Shown piece by piece: positions 1 to 5,325 of a DNA stretch of 6,708 bases. Source of the stretch: Methanosarcinaceae archaeon (GTDB taxonomy: Archaea > Halobacteriota > Methanosarcinia > Methanosarcinales > Methanosarcinaceae). The notes under the pieces are model-generated. The model was not told the origin of the DNA. It did no database searches and worked only from the letters and a program-made list of their open reading frames with translations. A program made the translations under genes and the position numbers. Within the stretch, counting starts at the first letter, position 1. The number at the start of each line of letters is the position of its first letter. Location of the stretch: positions 1-6,708 of the forward strand of contig JAUSPM010000226.1 of the NCBI GenBank assembly GCA_030655675.1. The letters are read 5' to 3'.

Positions 1-21
1 ACCCCAGAAAGAAGGGTATGA
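1..21 (+). CDS. C-terminal tail of an upstream gene (partial)
   Basis: Frame 1 at the window edge reads T-P-E-R-R-V and then TGA. I treat it as the end of a gene because the 40-aa protein at 446-568 ends T-P-E-I-R-I-stop and the DNA is identical over the first ten bases (ACCCCAGAAA at 1-10 and 548-557). The two may be paralogous small proteins. The stop overlaps the next start in an ATGA arrangement at 18-21, which is typical of coupled genes. Only seven codons are visible, so the call rests on this similarity alone. Confidence 0.4.
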   Translation, partial: TPERRV

Positions 22-176
22 TAACACATTCTGTACTACAATCAATGAGTACAATCGAAGCAATCAAGTTACACATAATGGCAATTTCAGATATAATTGA
101 TGAATATGAATACTCTTCTCCAAAATGCGTGAAAGATTTAATTTCATTCATTGTTGAACGAACGCATATTGAATAA
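18..176 (+). CDS. Small hypothetical protein, 52 aa
   Basis: The frame opens with ATG at 18-20, overlapping the previous stop by ATGA, and runs 52 codons to TAA at 174-176. The product begins MITHSVLQSMSTIEAIK and ends FIVERTHIE. It looks like two amphipathic helices, has a single Cys, and shows no signal peptide or membrane segment. A second ATG at 45 is an alternative start. A purine-rich GAAGGG lies just before the first ATG, and coupling to the upstream gene may drive translation. The next gene begins 14 nt after the stop with its own GGTGA site, so this fits an operon of tiny genes. I do not recognise the family. Its reality rests on the gene packing. Confidence 0.5.
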   Translation: MITHSVLQSMSTIEAIKLHIMAISDIIDEYEYSSPKCVKDLISFIVERTHIE

Positions 177-190
177 CATAGGTGAATAAA

Positions 191-436
191 ATGACAACCA
201 ATGACGAATTAGAAATCATAAACGATTTCAAAGAAACACTAAATAAACATGCAAATGAACACGGTTTTAAGATAACCGAAACAAAGGGATGGACAGAACG
301 GAAAATCGAATCAATGGCATTGAATAACCGAATATGCTGCTGTGACCCATCAAGAACATGTCCATGTGAGATTGGCATCAAAGAAGTCAACAAGTGTCCA
401 GACCACATGTGTAAATGCAGTATCTTCACCAAGTAG
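191..436 (+). CDS. FTR catalytic-subunit-like small iron-sulfur protein
   Basis: This 81-aa protein resembles the catalytic (beta) chain of ferredoxin:thioredoxin reductase, which uses a 4Fe-4S cluster and an adjacent disulfide to pass electrons from ferredoxin to thioredoxin. Seen: an N-terminal helical part (HANEHGFKI, residues 20-28), then C49-C-C51, C57-P-C59, C69 and C74-K-C76 followed by IF. In classical FTR the order is CPC, CPC, CHC, so C49, C57, C59 and C74 would bind the cluster and C51 and C76 would form the disulfide. The first CPC has become CCC and the gap to the second is only five residues, as in compact phage-type variants I recall. The start is ATG at 191, because GTG at 182 lies inside the ribosome site AGGTGA (180-185). 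No partner alpha chain is visible. Activity is inferred from the motif only; a general metal-binding protein is the alternative. Confidence 0.6.
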   Translation: MTTNDELEIINDFKETLNKHANEHGFKITETKGWTERKIESMALNNRICCCDPSRTCPCEIGIKEVNKCPDHMCKCSIFTK

Positions 437-445
437 GCGATTGCA

Positions 446-568
446 ATGGAAACACCATATACATTATTTGAAACAAATAAATGTAAAGTAGATATTGAAC
501 AATCCGGTGAAGTTGAAATCACATGTGACAAGGATGTTGAAAATAGGACCCCAGAAATTCGTATCTGA
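446..568 (+). CDS. Small hypothetical protein, 40 aa
   Basis: ATG at 446 opens a 40-codon frame ending in TGA at 566-568. It follows the FTR-like gene by nine bases, and AGGCGA at 435-440, which overlaps the previous stop, can serve as ribosome binding site with a 5-nt spacer. The product starts METPYTLFETNKCKVDIE, has two Cys (residues 13 and 27), is acidic and probably beta-rich, and ends TPEIRI. That ending is nearly the same as the gene tail at 1-21. I do not recognise the family. The spacing and the shared tail support a real gene, while its short length is the main doubt. Confidence 0.5.
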   Translation: METPYTLFETNKCKVDIEQSGEVEITCDKDVENRTPEIRI

Positions 569-582
569 ATACATTTCCCCCC

Positions 583-592
583 ACACTTTTTT
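583..592 (+). terminator. Oligo-T termination tract
   Basis: Six T in a row (587-592) lie about 20 nt after the last stop of the small-gene cluster. Archaeal RNA polymerase commonly stops at such tracts without a hairpin. I see no stem in front of it. Confidence 0.35.
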
Positions 593-730
593 ACTCCGTC
601 CTTAGTAAAATACCCCCATTCTCTGAACAACTCCGATATAGAGCCAAAACCCCTATGTGTTTCCAAACCCACTTATTCCACATCATATAGTAATACCCAG
701 TTTTTGAACTGCAACCCCCTTATTAGATAC

Positions 731-742
731 AAAAAACATATA
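731..742 (+). promoter_or_regulatory. Possible TATA/BRE element upstream of the 204-aa gene
   Basis: A-rich AAAAAACATATA precedes the ATG at 796 by about 54 nt, which would give a start of transcription near 765 and a leader of about 30 nt. The rest of the 569-795 gap is T- and C-rich with several short C-runs (577-582, 613-617, 650-653, 668-670, 696-698, 715-719). No gene is seen there. Confidence 0.35.
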
Positions 743-795
743 GAAAAACACATAGCAAAAATCTAATACCTATCGAATCATAGGATATTGCGAAA

Positions 796-1410
796 ATGTC
801 TGCTCAAAAACAAATGCTATTGCCTGCTGTTCCAACTGATCTGGTCATCGTAGACGCAGACACGAAACTCCCAAAACACATACGGCAGTCACAAAACAGT
901 AACAGTATGGGTTTGAGAGGTCGCACTCATAAAATAAAAAGTGGGGATAAAGTGTATGAGTACTATTATCCTGGTGTTTTAGATCTTCTTTTGCATATAG
1001 AGATTAATGGCAACTTCTTCATGCCAAAACCACATGCTGCTTTATTTGAGAAGTGGTTATCTAACAAGCGGGTACGTGTAATTCGCTTTAGAGGCGAGCC
1101 TGTGGGCTTAGATACAAGCACTCTGATGCGTTTAAAGGAACAAGCCTTGTTCAATTACCTTAAACCTGCCGACCACAGTGAAATTAATCACTTACGATGG
1201 TTCGAAAACAATGACTCCTCGGCAATGGAATTGCTTGAATCCGAAGATCAAACCATAACCGATTATACTGTTACAAAAATATGGTTGATTGACTGGACAC
1301 CCCAGCGTCGCGTAACTGATGAACTCCAAATTCGATATAATTTGAATATGGACCCATTAAACTTCAAAGATATTGTAAAAACTCCCGCTGCAACAAATAT
1401 TTTTGATTAG
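796..1410 (+). CDS. Hypothetical protein, 204 aa
   Basis: An ATG-started frame of 204 codons ends in TAG at 1408-1410. The product is soluble, mixed alpha/beta, with no Cys, signal peptide or membrane segment. Residues 36-60 (SNSMGLRGRTHKIKSGDKVYEYYYPG) are basic and aromatic. They are followed by LLLHIEINGNFF, a patch with basic residues near 92-100 (KRVRVIRFRGEPVGL), and an acidic C-terminal half. The basic segments could contact nucleic acid or phosphate, but I recognise no domain. The ribosome site is poor (AGGAT at 782-786), unlike the GGTG sites of its neighbours. It stands alone on this strand, with gaps of 227 nt before and 327 nt after, so it is probably its own transcription unit. 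No other good reading frame competes over this length. Confidence 0.75.
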   Translation: MSAQKQMLLPAVPTDLVIVDADTKLPKHIRQSQNSNSMGLRGRTHKIKSGDKVYEYYYPGVLDLLLHIEINGNFFMPKPHAALFEKWLSNKRVRVIRFRGEPVGLDTSTLMRLKEQALFNYLKPADHSEINHLRWFENNDSSAMELLESEDQTITDYTVTKIWLIDWTPQRRVTDELQIRYNLNMDPLNFKDIVKTPAATNIFD

Positions 1411-1443
1411 ACTGCCAACTGATGCGGTATTCTTCTATTTACC

Positions 1444-1448
1444 TTTTT
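1444..1448 (+). terminator. Short oligo-T tract after the 204-aa gene
   Basis: Five T about 34 nt beyond the TAG, in a T-rich stretch (1432-1448), could end transcription in the archaeal manner. No hairpin is visible. Confidence 0.25.
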
Positions 1449-1494
1449 CATGCCTAACTCCTATATGATTTGCATCAAAAACATACTAATTCGT

Positions 1495-1523
1495 ATAGGC
1501 TAATGTTAACATAGGCTGTTAAC
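1495..1523 (+). promoter_or_regulatory. Distal double GTTAAC box
   Basis: The sequence ATAGGCTAATGTTAAC (1495-1510) is followed directly by ATAGGCTGTTAAC (1511-1523), an imperfect tandem repeat. It carries two GTTAAC palindromes at 1505-1510 and 1518-1523, centre to centre 13 bp. The same two-palindrome layout recurs at 1694-1717. This looks like a protein-binding site or iteron pair. Confidence 0.5.
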
Positions 1524-1554
1524 TTTTACCCGTTGTATGGATTCAAAACCTTTC

Positions 1555-1584
1555 TGTGTGAAAACTCTTCAGAGAGGACACACA
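1555..1584. other. Hairpin in the 1411-1737 gap
   Basis: TGTGTG (1555-1560) pairs with CACACA (1579-1584), and inside it CTC (1565-1567) pairs with GAG (1572-1574), leaving a symmetric 4+4 nt internal loop. It lies between the two GTTAAC boxes. A separate 8-bp inverted repeat, GAACTTCA at 1642-1649 and TGAAGTTC at 1678-1685, follows. No gene is seen in this 327-nt gap. Its role is unknown; leader RNA structure or a binding region are both possible. Confidence 0.35.
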
Positions 1585-1693
1585 AAAACGCTGCGCTTTG
1601 CCTGCATATTTCACTTGGATTAATCCGGATGGTTTGCAAACGAACTTCATTCAGATCAACACCCCTATTCGTATGCGTGAAGTTCATATCGAA

Positions 1694-1717
1694 ATGTTAA
1701 CATATACCGTTAACATT
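1694..1717 (+). promoter_or_regulatory. Proximal double GTTAAC box overlapping a TATA-like core
   Basis: GTTAAC occurs at 1696-1701 and 1709-1714, again 13 bp apart, with AATGTTAACATA identical to the distal copy at 1502-1513. CATATACC (1701-1708) between the palindromes is the only TATA-like core at a sensible distance from the ATG at 1738. A protein bound here would therefore block or position the promoter. Autoregulation by the downstream gene is an inference. Confidence 0.5.
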
Positions 1718-1737
1718 GACTAATATTGGTGATTTTA

Positions 1738-2214
1738 ATGGCAAACTGGGGCAAAACTATGAGTAAAGAGGCGTTAAACGCTATGCGTCTACTCTCTAAA
1801 AAGTATACCAATCTAACAGGACAGGAAATCGATATTGGAGTAGAGCTGGCAAATTGGCGAAAAGATCATCCTCACCAAAAAAGAGGAATATATGCAGATG
1901 TAGCGAGGGAACTTGATATAACCACATCTAAATCCGTTATTCCAGATGACGGAGACACCATAATTGTTAAAGAACCAAACCGGGCACACATAAAAATGGT
2001 TGATAACCGCATACAGAAGAAGTTTCAGAAATCCGTTGGAACAATCCTGATCATGTTTAAGTGGGGCCTGATCGCGCCTGAAGATATGCAAAAGACCATT
2101 GCGGAAATTGTCAGCAATTTTCAATCGTATTCCAAATCACTTGAAGAAACCATCCTTTATACCGACGAAAATGAAGTACAGGCGCTTGTACTCAAAATTT
2201 TACGCGGGGAATGA
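1738..2214 (+). CDS. Hypothetical protein, 158 aa, possible helix-turn-helix
   Basis: ATG at 1738 is chosen because GGTGAT (1728-1733) sits 4 nt before it; the upstream TTG and GTG codons fall in or before that ribosome site. The 158-aa product is basic in its first two thirds and mostly helical. Residues about 45-65 (KRGIYADVARELDITTSK) look like a helix-turn-helix core, with VARELDIT as turn and flanking helix. The C-terminal part (VGTILIMFKWGLIAPEDMQK onward) looks like a helical packing or dimer domain, and only the first part of it is hydrophobic. There is no Cys. The gene lies directly behind the double GTTAAC box, so an autoregulated DNA-binding protein is a reasonable guess. I do not recognise the family. 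It ends in TGA and converges on the gene at 2364-2738. Confidence 0.7.
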   Translation: MANWGKTMSKEALNAMRLLSKKYTNLTGQEIDIGVELANWRKDHPHQKRGIYADVARELDITTSKSVIPDDGDTIIVKEPNRAHIKMVDNRIQKKFQKSVGTILIMFKWGLIAPEDMQKTIAEIVSNFQSYSKSLEETILYTDENEVQALVLKILRGE

Positions 2215-2275
2215 ACATGATTCTGACAACGAATCAATCGTAAAAAATTAATACACCGATCTACATTAAGAAAAC

Positions 2276-2330
2276 GCACCCTGAAACTTTTTGATAGTAA
2301 ACCCCCTCCGGGAACTAATCAACAGGGTGC
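2276..2330. terminator. Inverted repeat between convergent genes
   Basis: GCACCCTG (2276-2283) is perfectly complementary to CAGGGTGC (2323-2330) across a 39-nt loop, midway between two convergent stops. An A-run (2242-2247) to its left and a T-run (2350-2355) to its right give oligo-T tracts on each outgoing strand. It is probably a bidirectional terminator, though the loop is long for a classic one. Confidence 0.5.
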
Positions 2331-2363
2331 ACTTAAGCCCATACACCGGTTTTTTCTACATAC

Positions 2364-2738
2364 TCATAGCAAATAGTCCAGATACACTTTCTGGACACAC
2401 GAAGAGCCATATGGACCATATATCCGGGTTTTAAACTCCACGTAGTATCCCTTCGACAACCCTTTTCCACACATCCCACATACACCCTTCTCATCCTGTT
2501 TTATAATTCTTGGTTTATCGAATTCAAGAAGCGAAGATTCCGGCGTCAGAACATATGCTTTATCGGTTCGCTGCAACATCTTTTCTTCTTGAGCAACTGC
2601 AAGGATTTCATCTATCTTATTGTAATCTTTTGTGATCAGATTGTGCAGCAAATCACGCATTTCAAGTGGTGTCAATTCAGTAACACCAAGTGCAGAAATT
2701 AACTCAAGCCCAGCCTCGATCTTTGAGTTCAATTCCAC
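2364..2738 (-). CDS. Hypothetical 124-aa protein: possible winged helix plus Cys motif
   Basis: The N-terminal ~75 residues (helices, then DEILAVAQEEKMLQRTDKAY and VLTPES) have the rhythm of a winged helix with its wing. The C-terminal part has C86-G-M-C89-GKGL, then YYVEFKTRIYGPYGSSC with a third Cys at about 113. This resembles a treble-clef or zinc-ribbon site, but a fourth Cys or His ligand is not obvious, so metal binding is uncertain. A nucleic-acid-binding or transcription-accessory role is inferred. The start is ambiguous: GTG at 2738 has AAGG upstream, whereas TTG at 2732 lies 5 nt behind AGGTG (2742-2738), matching the spacing used by neighbouring genes and giving 122 aa. It lies downstream of the AAA+ operon but is separated from it by a hairpin and T-run. 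Confidence 0.7.
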   Translation of the reverse strand: MELNSKIEAGLELISALGVTELTPLEMRDLLHNLITKDYNKIDEILAVAQEEKMLQRTDKAYVLTPESSLLEFDKPRIIKQDEKGVCGMCGKGLSKGYYVEFKTRIYGPYGSSCVQKVYLDYLL

Positions 2739-2770
2739 ACCTGCCTTATTTATTTAAATGAAGCAAAAGA

Positions 2771-2813
2771 CTCCCCCTCACCGCATAACCGCAGTGAGGA
2801 GTGATTCAAAAAA
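2771..2813 (-). terminator. Terminator after the AAA+ operon
   Basis: Read on the minus strand, the operon's last stop (2819-2817) is followed at once by six T (2813-2808) and then a stem: plus-strand CCTCAC (2776-2781) pairs with GTGAGG (2794-2799) across 12 nt, and ACT/AGT extend it past a C bulge. A second T tract follows at about 2769-2766. Both the archaeal oligo-T and the hairpin type are present. Confidence 0.5.
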
Positions 2814-2816
2814 GGT

Positions 2817-3494
2817 CTACTCTATTGGAGATATATCTTCTGTCGTCGTAGGATCGACCTTATCCGGTCGTGTTCTTCTGATACCTTTAAAGTTCGTAAT
2901 ATGCAGATCATCCGAATCATTGATAACTCTTTGAAATGCCTCATATAAATCAGGATATCGCTCAATTAACCCATCGGATAATATATCATTAATTTCAGAA
3001 CTAATGGTTTTATCTGATGATGGACGGGTTGCCTTAAAATAATTCAATATCATTGAAGGCACAGGTGACCATGCCGTTACACGCGGGTTTTTTATTGTAC
3101 CGGCAAGCGCCATTTCCACTTTTAAGCGATCATACATATCGAACACATCATGCTCATCAATTTCTTCAGTCACAATATCTTCACCTGGTATATCGAGTGT
3201 TTCGCCCGGATCAACACCCGTATTTTCAGGATCAAATGGACCTATCTCTGATAAATTGTCTGACAAAACAACATCGTTGTCACCAATCTCAGTATATTTA
3301 TCCTTATCATGAAGGGACCCTTCTTCTGTTAACCCCACTTCAACTTCTTCCAACGAAGGTATATCTGCGGAGTCCACTTCAACATCCCCCAACAAAGGTG
3401 TGCCTACATGGTCCTCTTCTATAACCGCTGGTGTGTTTGCCTGTTCTTCAAGTCTTCTTTTTAGTTTTTCTGCAGCTGCTTCCCTTTTTGCCAT
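2817..3494 (-). CDS. Acidic partner protein of the AAA+ ATPase, 225 aa, unknown
   Basis: ATG at 3494 is preferred: GGTGAT (3504-3499) precedes it by 4 nt, and the GTG at 3503 is part of that ribosome site. The site overlaps the TGA of the ATPase gene, so the two are translationally coupled. The product has a short basic helix (residues 2-18, KREAAAEKLKRRLEEQ), a long acidic, probably disordered region to about residue 115 with few aromatics, and a folded C-terminal part. That part includes NPRVTAWSPVPSMILNYF and then DKTISSEINDILSDGLIERY. A 13-residue unit is imperfectly duplicated in the acidic part (VGTPLLGDVEVDSAD, then IPSLEEVEVGLTE). I recognise no family. By position it may be an adaptor, target-binding or DNA-binding partner of the ATPase. 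The basic-acidic-globular plan recalls segregation or transposition accessory proteins, but only loosely. Confidence 0.75.
   Translation of the reverse strand: MAKREAAAEKLKRRLEEQANTPAVIEEDHVGTPLLGDVEVDSADIPSLEEVEVGLTEEGSLHDKDKYTEIGDNDVVLSDNLSEIGPFDPENTGVDPGETLDIPGEDIVTEEIDEHDVFDMYDRLKVEMALAGTIKNPRVTAWSPVPSMILNYFKATRPSSDKTISSEINDILSDGLIERYPDLYEAFQRVINDSDDLHITNFKGIRRTRPDKVDPTTTEDISPIE
3335..3399 (-). repeat. 39-nt imperfect internal duplication in the acidic gene
   Basis: Plus-strand segments 3335-3360 and 3374-3399 share CCACTTCAAC, then a TC, then CCAAC.AAGGT, with an offset of 39 nt (13 codons). It keeps frame and encodes the repeated PLLGDVEVD / PSLEEVEVG segments. Confidence 0.6.
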
Positions 3495-3499
3495 TGTTA

Positions 3500-4465
3500 T
3501 CACCCCTGTGAAGTATTCAACTGTGTCTCAAGTGCCAGAAGCACATCGCTTTTTGTTATTGTAATGTCTGTTTCCTTATTATTCTTAGAAACTCGCGATG
3601 CCTTGTCAATAAGGATCATCTGTGTTAATTGAGTTATCGAACGAGGCTTCCCCTCACTGAAATTTAATACTTCATCAGCAGCATCTTTTGTGAATGGATT
3701 TATTCCATCCCCACCGCTTGAACTGAAATCCGCCAGTAGATCCCACCACTCAAAAATGTGTTTGTTGGTCCATTTTGACAATTCAAACGTAAAAAACGCA
3801 CTTCTATCATCATATGCCTGTGCATCTTCGGGATTAGTCTCCAGGAACTGATCAACTTTCTTCTGAAGAATCGGTGTGCCGGTCAGTATTATTTTGCAAA
3901 CTTTTAATCCATCAAACGTTTTAATATCAGCCATGGCACGCAATAGCGATAATTTTTCGCTGTTTAGCTTTTCTGCTTCATCAATCCAGACAATTGTTGT
4001 AATTCCACCTTCTCGTAACTCAACCAAACTCGATTGAAGCTGATTCCAAACCAAGTCCATTGTACGTGGTGCCGTGTCATTGGATGTTATATCACGAAGA
4101 ACTTGCTTAAGGATCTGTAAAGCGGTCATCCTGGGATTGTTTACAACTGCGACATAAAACTCTTTTTCATCGTTCAGGGTCTTGATTGTGAAATCTTTTG
4201 TACTGCTTTTACCCATTCCGACGGGTGCATGCATAACGAAAATCGATGATTCGGATAAAGATAAAAAACGTGTCAGCAAGTCTATTATTTTAATATTTGG
4301 AGCATCAAGGTACAGAGCTTCGTCTGCAATACCTTCATCTGTAAGCGCAATGCGAAGCCTAGTTATATCCCAATTTAAAGTCTTACAATACGACTTCAAT
4401 GCTTTTGGATATGAATTCAATCCGGCTTTTAACGAATTTATTTTCTTTTTTGCATCCTTGCTCAT
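3500..4465 (-). CDS. AAA+ ATPase of the ExeA/TniB/Cdc6-like type, 321 aa
   Basis: This is an ATP-driven switch or assembly factor. Seen in order: a helical N-terminal region (1-60); Walker A HAPVGMGKSS with Lys86 (first Gly replaced by Ala80); Walker B TTIVWIDEAE with Asp162-Glu163; sensor 1 KIILTGTP around 191-198; a possible arginine finger Arg221 in DDRSAFF; and sensor 2 GKPRSI with Arg275 in a C-terminal helical lid. GTPILQKKV after sensor 1 and the GxPR lid match the ExeA/TniB/TnsC branch; Cdc6/Orc1 initiators share much of this layout. ATG at 4465 follows GGTGAT (4476-4471) by 5 nt, with a TATA box just upstream. It is the first gene of an operon with the acidic protein and reads away from the heptad arrays. 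A replication, partition or DNA-loading role is inferred. There is no transposase or integrase in the window, which weakens a transposition role. Confidence 0.85.
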   Translation of the reverse strand: MSKDAKKKINSLKAGLNSYPKALKSYCKTLNWDITRLRIALTDEGIADEALYLDAPNIKIIDLLTRFLSLSESSIFVMHAPVGMGKSSTKDFTIKTLNDEKEFYVAVVNNPRMTALQILKQVLRDITSNDTAPRTMDLVWNQLQSSLVELREGGITTIVWIDEAEKLNSEKLSLLRAMADIKTFDGLKVCKIILTGTPILQKKVDQFLETNPEDAQAYDDRSAFFTFELSKWTNKHIFEWWDLLADFSSSGGDGINPFTKDAADEVLNFSEGKPRSITQLTQMILIDKASRVSKNNKETDITITKSDVLLALETQLNTSQG

Positions 4466-4500
4466 CCATGATCACCTTTAGTATAGAATATGAGGTTTTT

Positions 4501-4508
4501 GTATATAA
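4501..4508 (-). promoter_or_regulatory. TATA box of the AAA+ operon
   Basis: On the minus strand 4508-4501 reads TTATATAC, 30-35 nt upstream of the ribosome site at 4476-4471, which predicts a short leader. The box abuts the first heptad array (starts 4509), so anything binding the array would sit against the promoter and could control the operon. Confidence 0.6.
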
Positions 4509-4564
4509 GTATAAGGTATAACTTAGAAGGTATAAGGTAGAACGTAGAAGGTAGAAGTTATACT
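4509..4564. repeat. Heptad array 1 (8 units)
   Basis: It touches the AAA+ operon promoter. It has only one reverse-type unit (TTATACT, with an atypical final T), so it is nearly all forward type and folds least well of the seven. Confidence 0.85.
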
Positions 4565-4635
4565 ATTATTGCAGCGCAAACGATAGATACAGGATAACCA
4601 AGAGCGGTAGAAACAACCGTAAGCAGAGTGAACGA

Positions 4636-4684
4636 GTATAAGGTATAACGTATACGGTATAACGTAGAAGGTAGAACTTATACC
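4636..4684. repeat. Heptad array 2 (7 units)
   Basis: It contains GTATACG, a self-complementary variant (4650-4656), and ends in TTATACC followed by CC. The spacer before it is 71 bp. Confidence 0.85.
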
Positions 4685-4754
4685 CCATTGTAACGCGCGA
4701 AGAATTTAAATGAAAAACCAATAGCAAGAAGCAACAAATGTTAAAATCGGGGAA

Positions 4755-4817
4755 GTAGAAGGTATAACTTATACGTTAGAAGGTAGAAGTTTTACCTTAT
4801 ACGTTATACCTTATACC
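4755..4817. repeat. Heptad array 3 (9 units)
   Basis: AAGGTATAAC (4759-4768) has an exact inverted copy GTTATACCTT near 4803-4812. It ends with three consecutive TTATAC units. One unit is degenerate (TTTTACC, 4790-4796). Confidence 0.85.
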
Positions 4818-4884
4818 CCATGTTTCAGCATATCCATAGGAGAGTAGCCAGGATCGAGGAGGAGAGGGATAAGCCAAGAGAGGA

Positions 4885-4961
4885 GTATAACGTAGAAGGT
4901 ATAACGTATAACGTAGAAGTTAGAAGGTAGAAGGTATACCTTATACCGTATACGTTATACC
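4885..4961. repeat. Heptad array 4 (11 units)
   Basis: All eleven units fit the consensus. GGTATAACGTATA (4898-4910) and TATACGTTATACC (4949-4961) form a perfect 13-bp inverted repeat with a 38-nt loop made of the GTAGAAG-type and boundary units. Confidence 0.88.
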
Positions 4962-5032
4962 CCCGCACCCCAACATATTCAAATGAGAGGAGTAGCCATG
5001 ATTGGGAAGAAGAGGGACAAGCTAAGAGAGGA

Positions 5033-5088
5033 GTATAACGTAGAAGGTATAACGTAGAAGGTAGAAGTTATACCTTATACGTGGTACC
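5033..5088. repeat. Heptad array 5 (8 units)
   Basis: GTATAAC and GTAGAAG alternate before the reverse arm. GTATAAC at 5047-5053 pairs with GTTATAC at 5067-5073. The last unit (TGGTACC, 5082-5088) has drifted and creates a GGTACC site. Confidence 0.85.
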
Positions 5089-5162
5089 ACCGTATTCCAG
5101 CATATTCAAATGAGAAGGATAAGAAGAAAGAAGGGACGAGAGAAGCAAGCCAAGAGGAAGAA

Positions 5163-5253
5163 GTGCAACGTAGAAGGTACAAGGTATAACGTATAAGTTC
5201 GAAGGTAGAAGTTAGAAGGTATACCTTATACGTTATACGTTATACGTTATACC
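5163..5253. repeat. Heptad array 6 (13 units, longest)
   Basis: GTATAACGTATAAG (5184-5197) is a perfect 14-bp inverted match to CTTATACGTTATAC (5225-5238), with a 27-nt loop. TTATACG occurs three times in a row (5226-5246), which suggests recent unit duplication. Three units are degenerate (5163-5169, 5177-5183, 5198-5204). Confidence 0.87.
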
Positions 5254-5325
5254 CCCTGTATCCCAACATATTCAGAGGGGAGGAATAGCCAGGATCGAGA
5301 CGGAGATAGGGGCATATCAAATCCC

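Larger units (their letters stand above)
4818..5325. repeat. Related spacers between arrays
   Basis: About 8-11 nt after arrays 3, 4, 5, 6 and 7 a motif close to CAACATATTCAAATGAGAGG recurs (starts 4826, 4971, 5098, 5264, 5593), and GTAGCCAGGATCGAG or a near copy follows after arrays 3, 4 and 6. The spacers are purine-rich on the plus strand and end in AAGAGAGGAG before arrays 4 and 5. Array plus spacer therefore forms a diverged tandem repeat of about 120-150 bp. Spacers 1 and 2 (4565-4635, 4685-4754) keep the length but little of the sequence. Confidence 0.7.

Noticed and set aside
148..672. Minus-strand frame of 174 codons
   Set aside because: It lies opposite the small-gene cluster, where each plus-strand gene has a start and ribosome site. 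The product has no coherent domain pattern and looks like an antisense shadow.
1555..1685. tRNA or other known RNA gene in the 1411-1737 gap
   Set aside because: No cloverleaf, GGTTCRA-type arm or CCA end could be found; only short unrelated stems are present.
3053..3424. Plus-strand frame of 123 codons, rich in His, Leu and Pro
   Set aside because: It is antisense to the acidic protein. The odd composition and apparent repeats mirror the GAA/GAT-rich acidic codons and the 39-nt duplication.
3500..4465. TniB/TnsC-type transposition ATPase
   Set aside because: The fold fits, but no transposase, integrase or transposon ends were found, so only the broad AAA+ branch is named.
4182..4481. Plus-strand frame of 99 codons
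   Set aside because: It is antisense to the Walker A region of a clear AAA+ gene and has no ribosome site.
4983..5196. Micro-frames starting in spacers (ATG at 4983, 24 aa; ATG at 5110, 28 aa) with similar NVEG segments
   Set aside because: The shared residues come from the repeat itself. Spacers 3 and 6 lack the start, and substitutions are not biased to silent positions.
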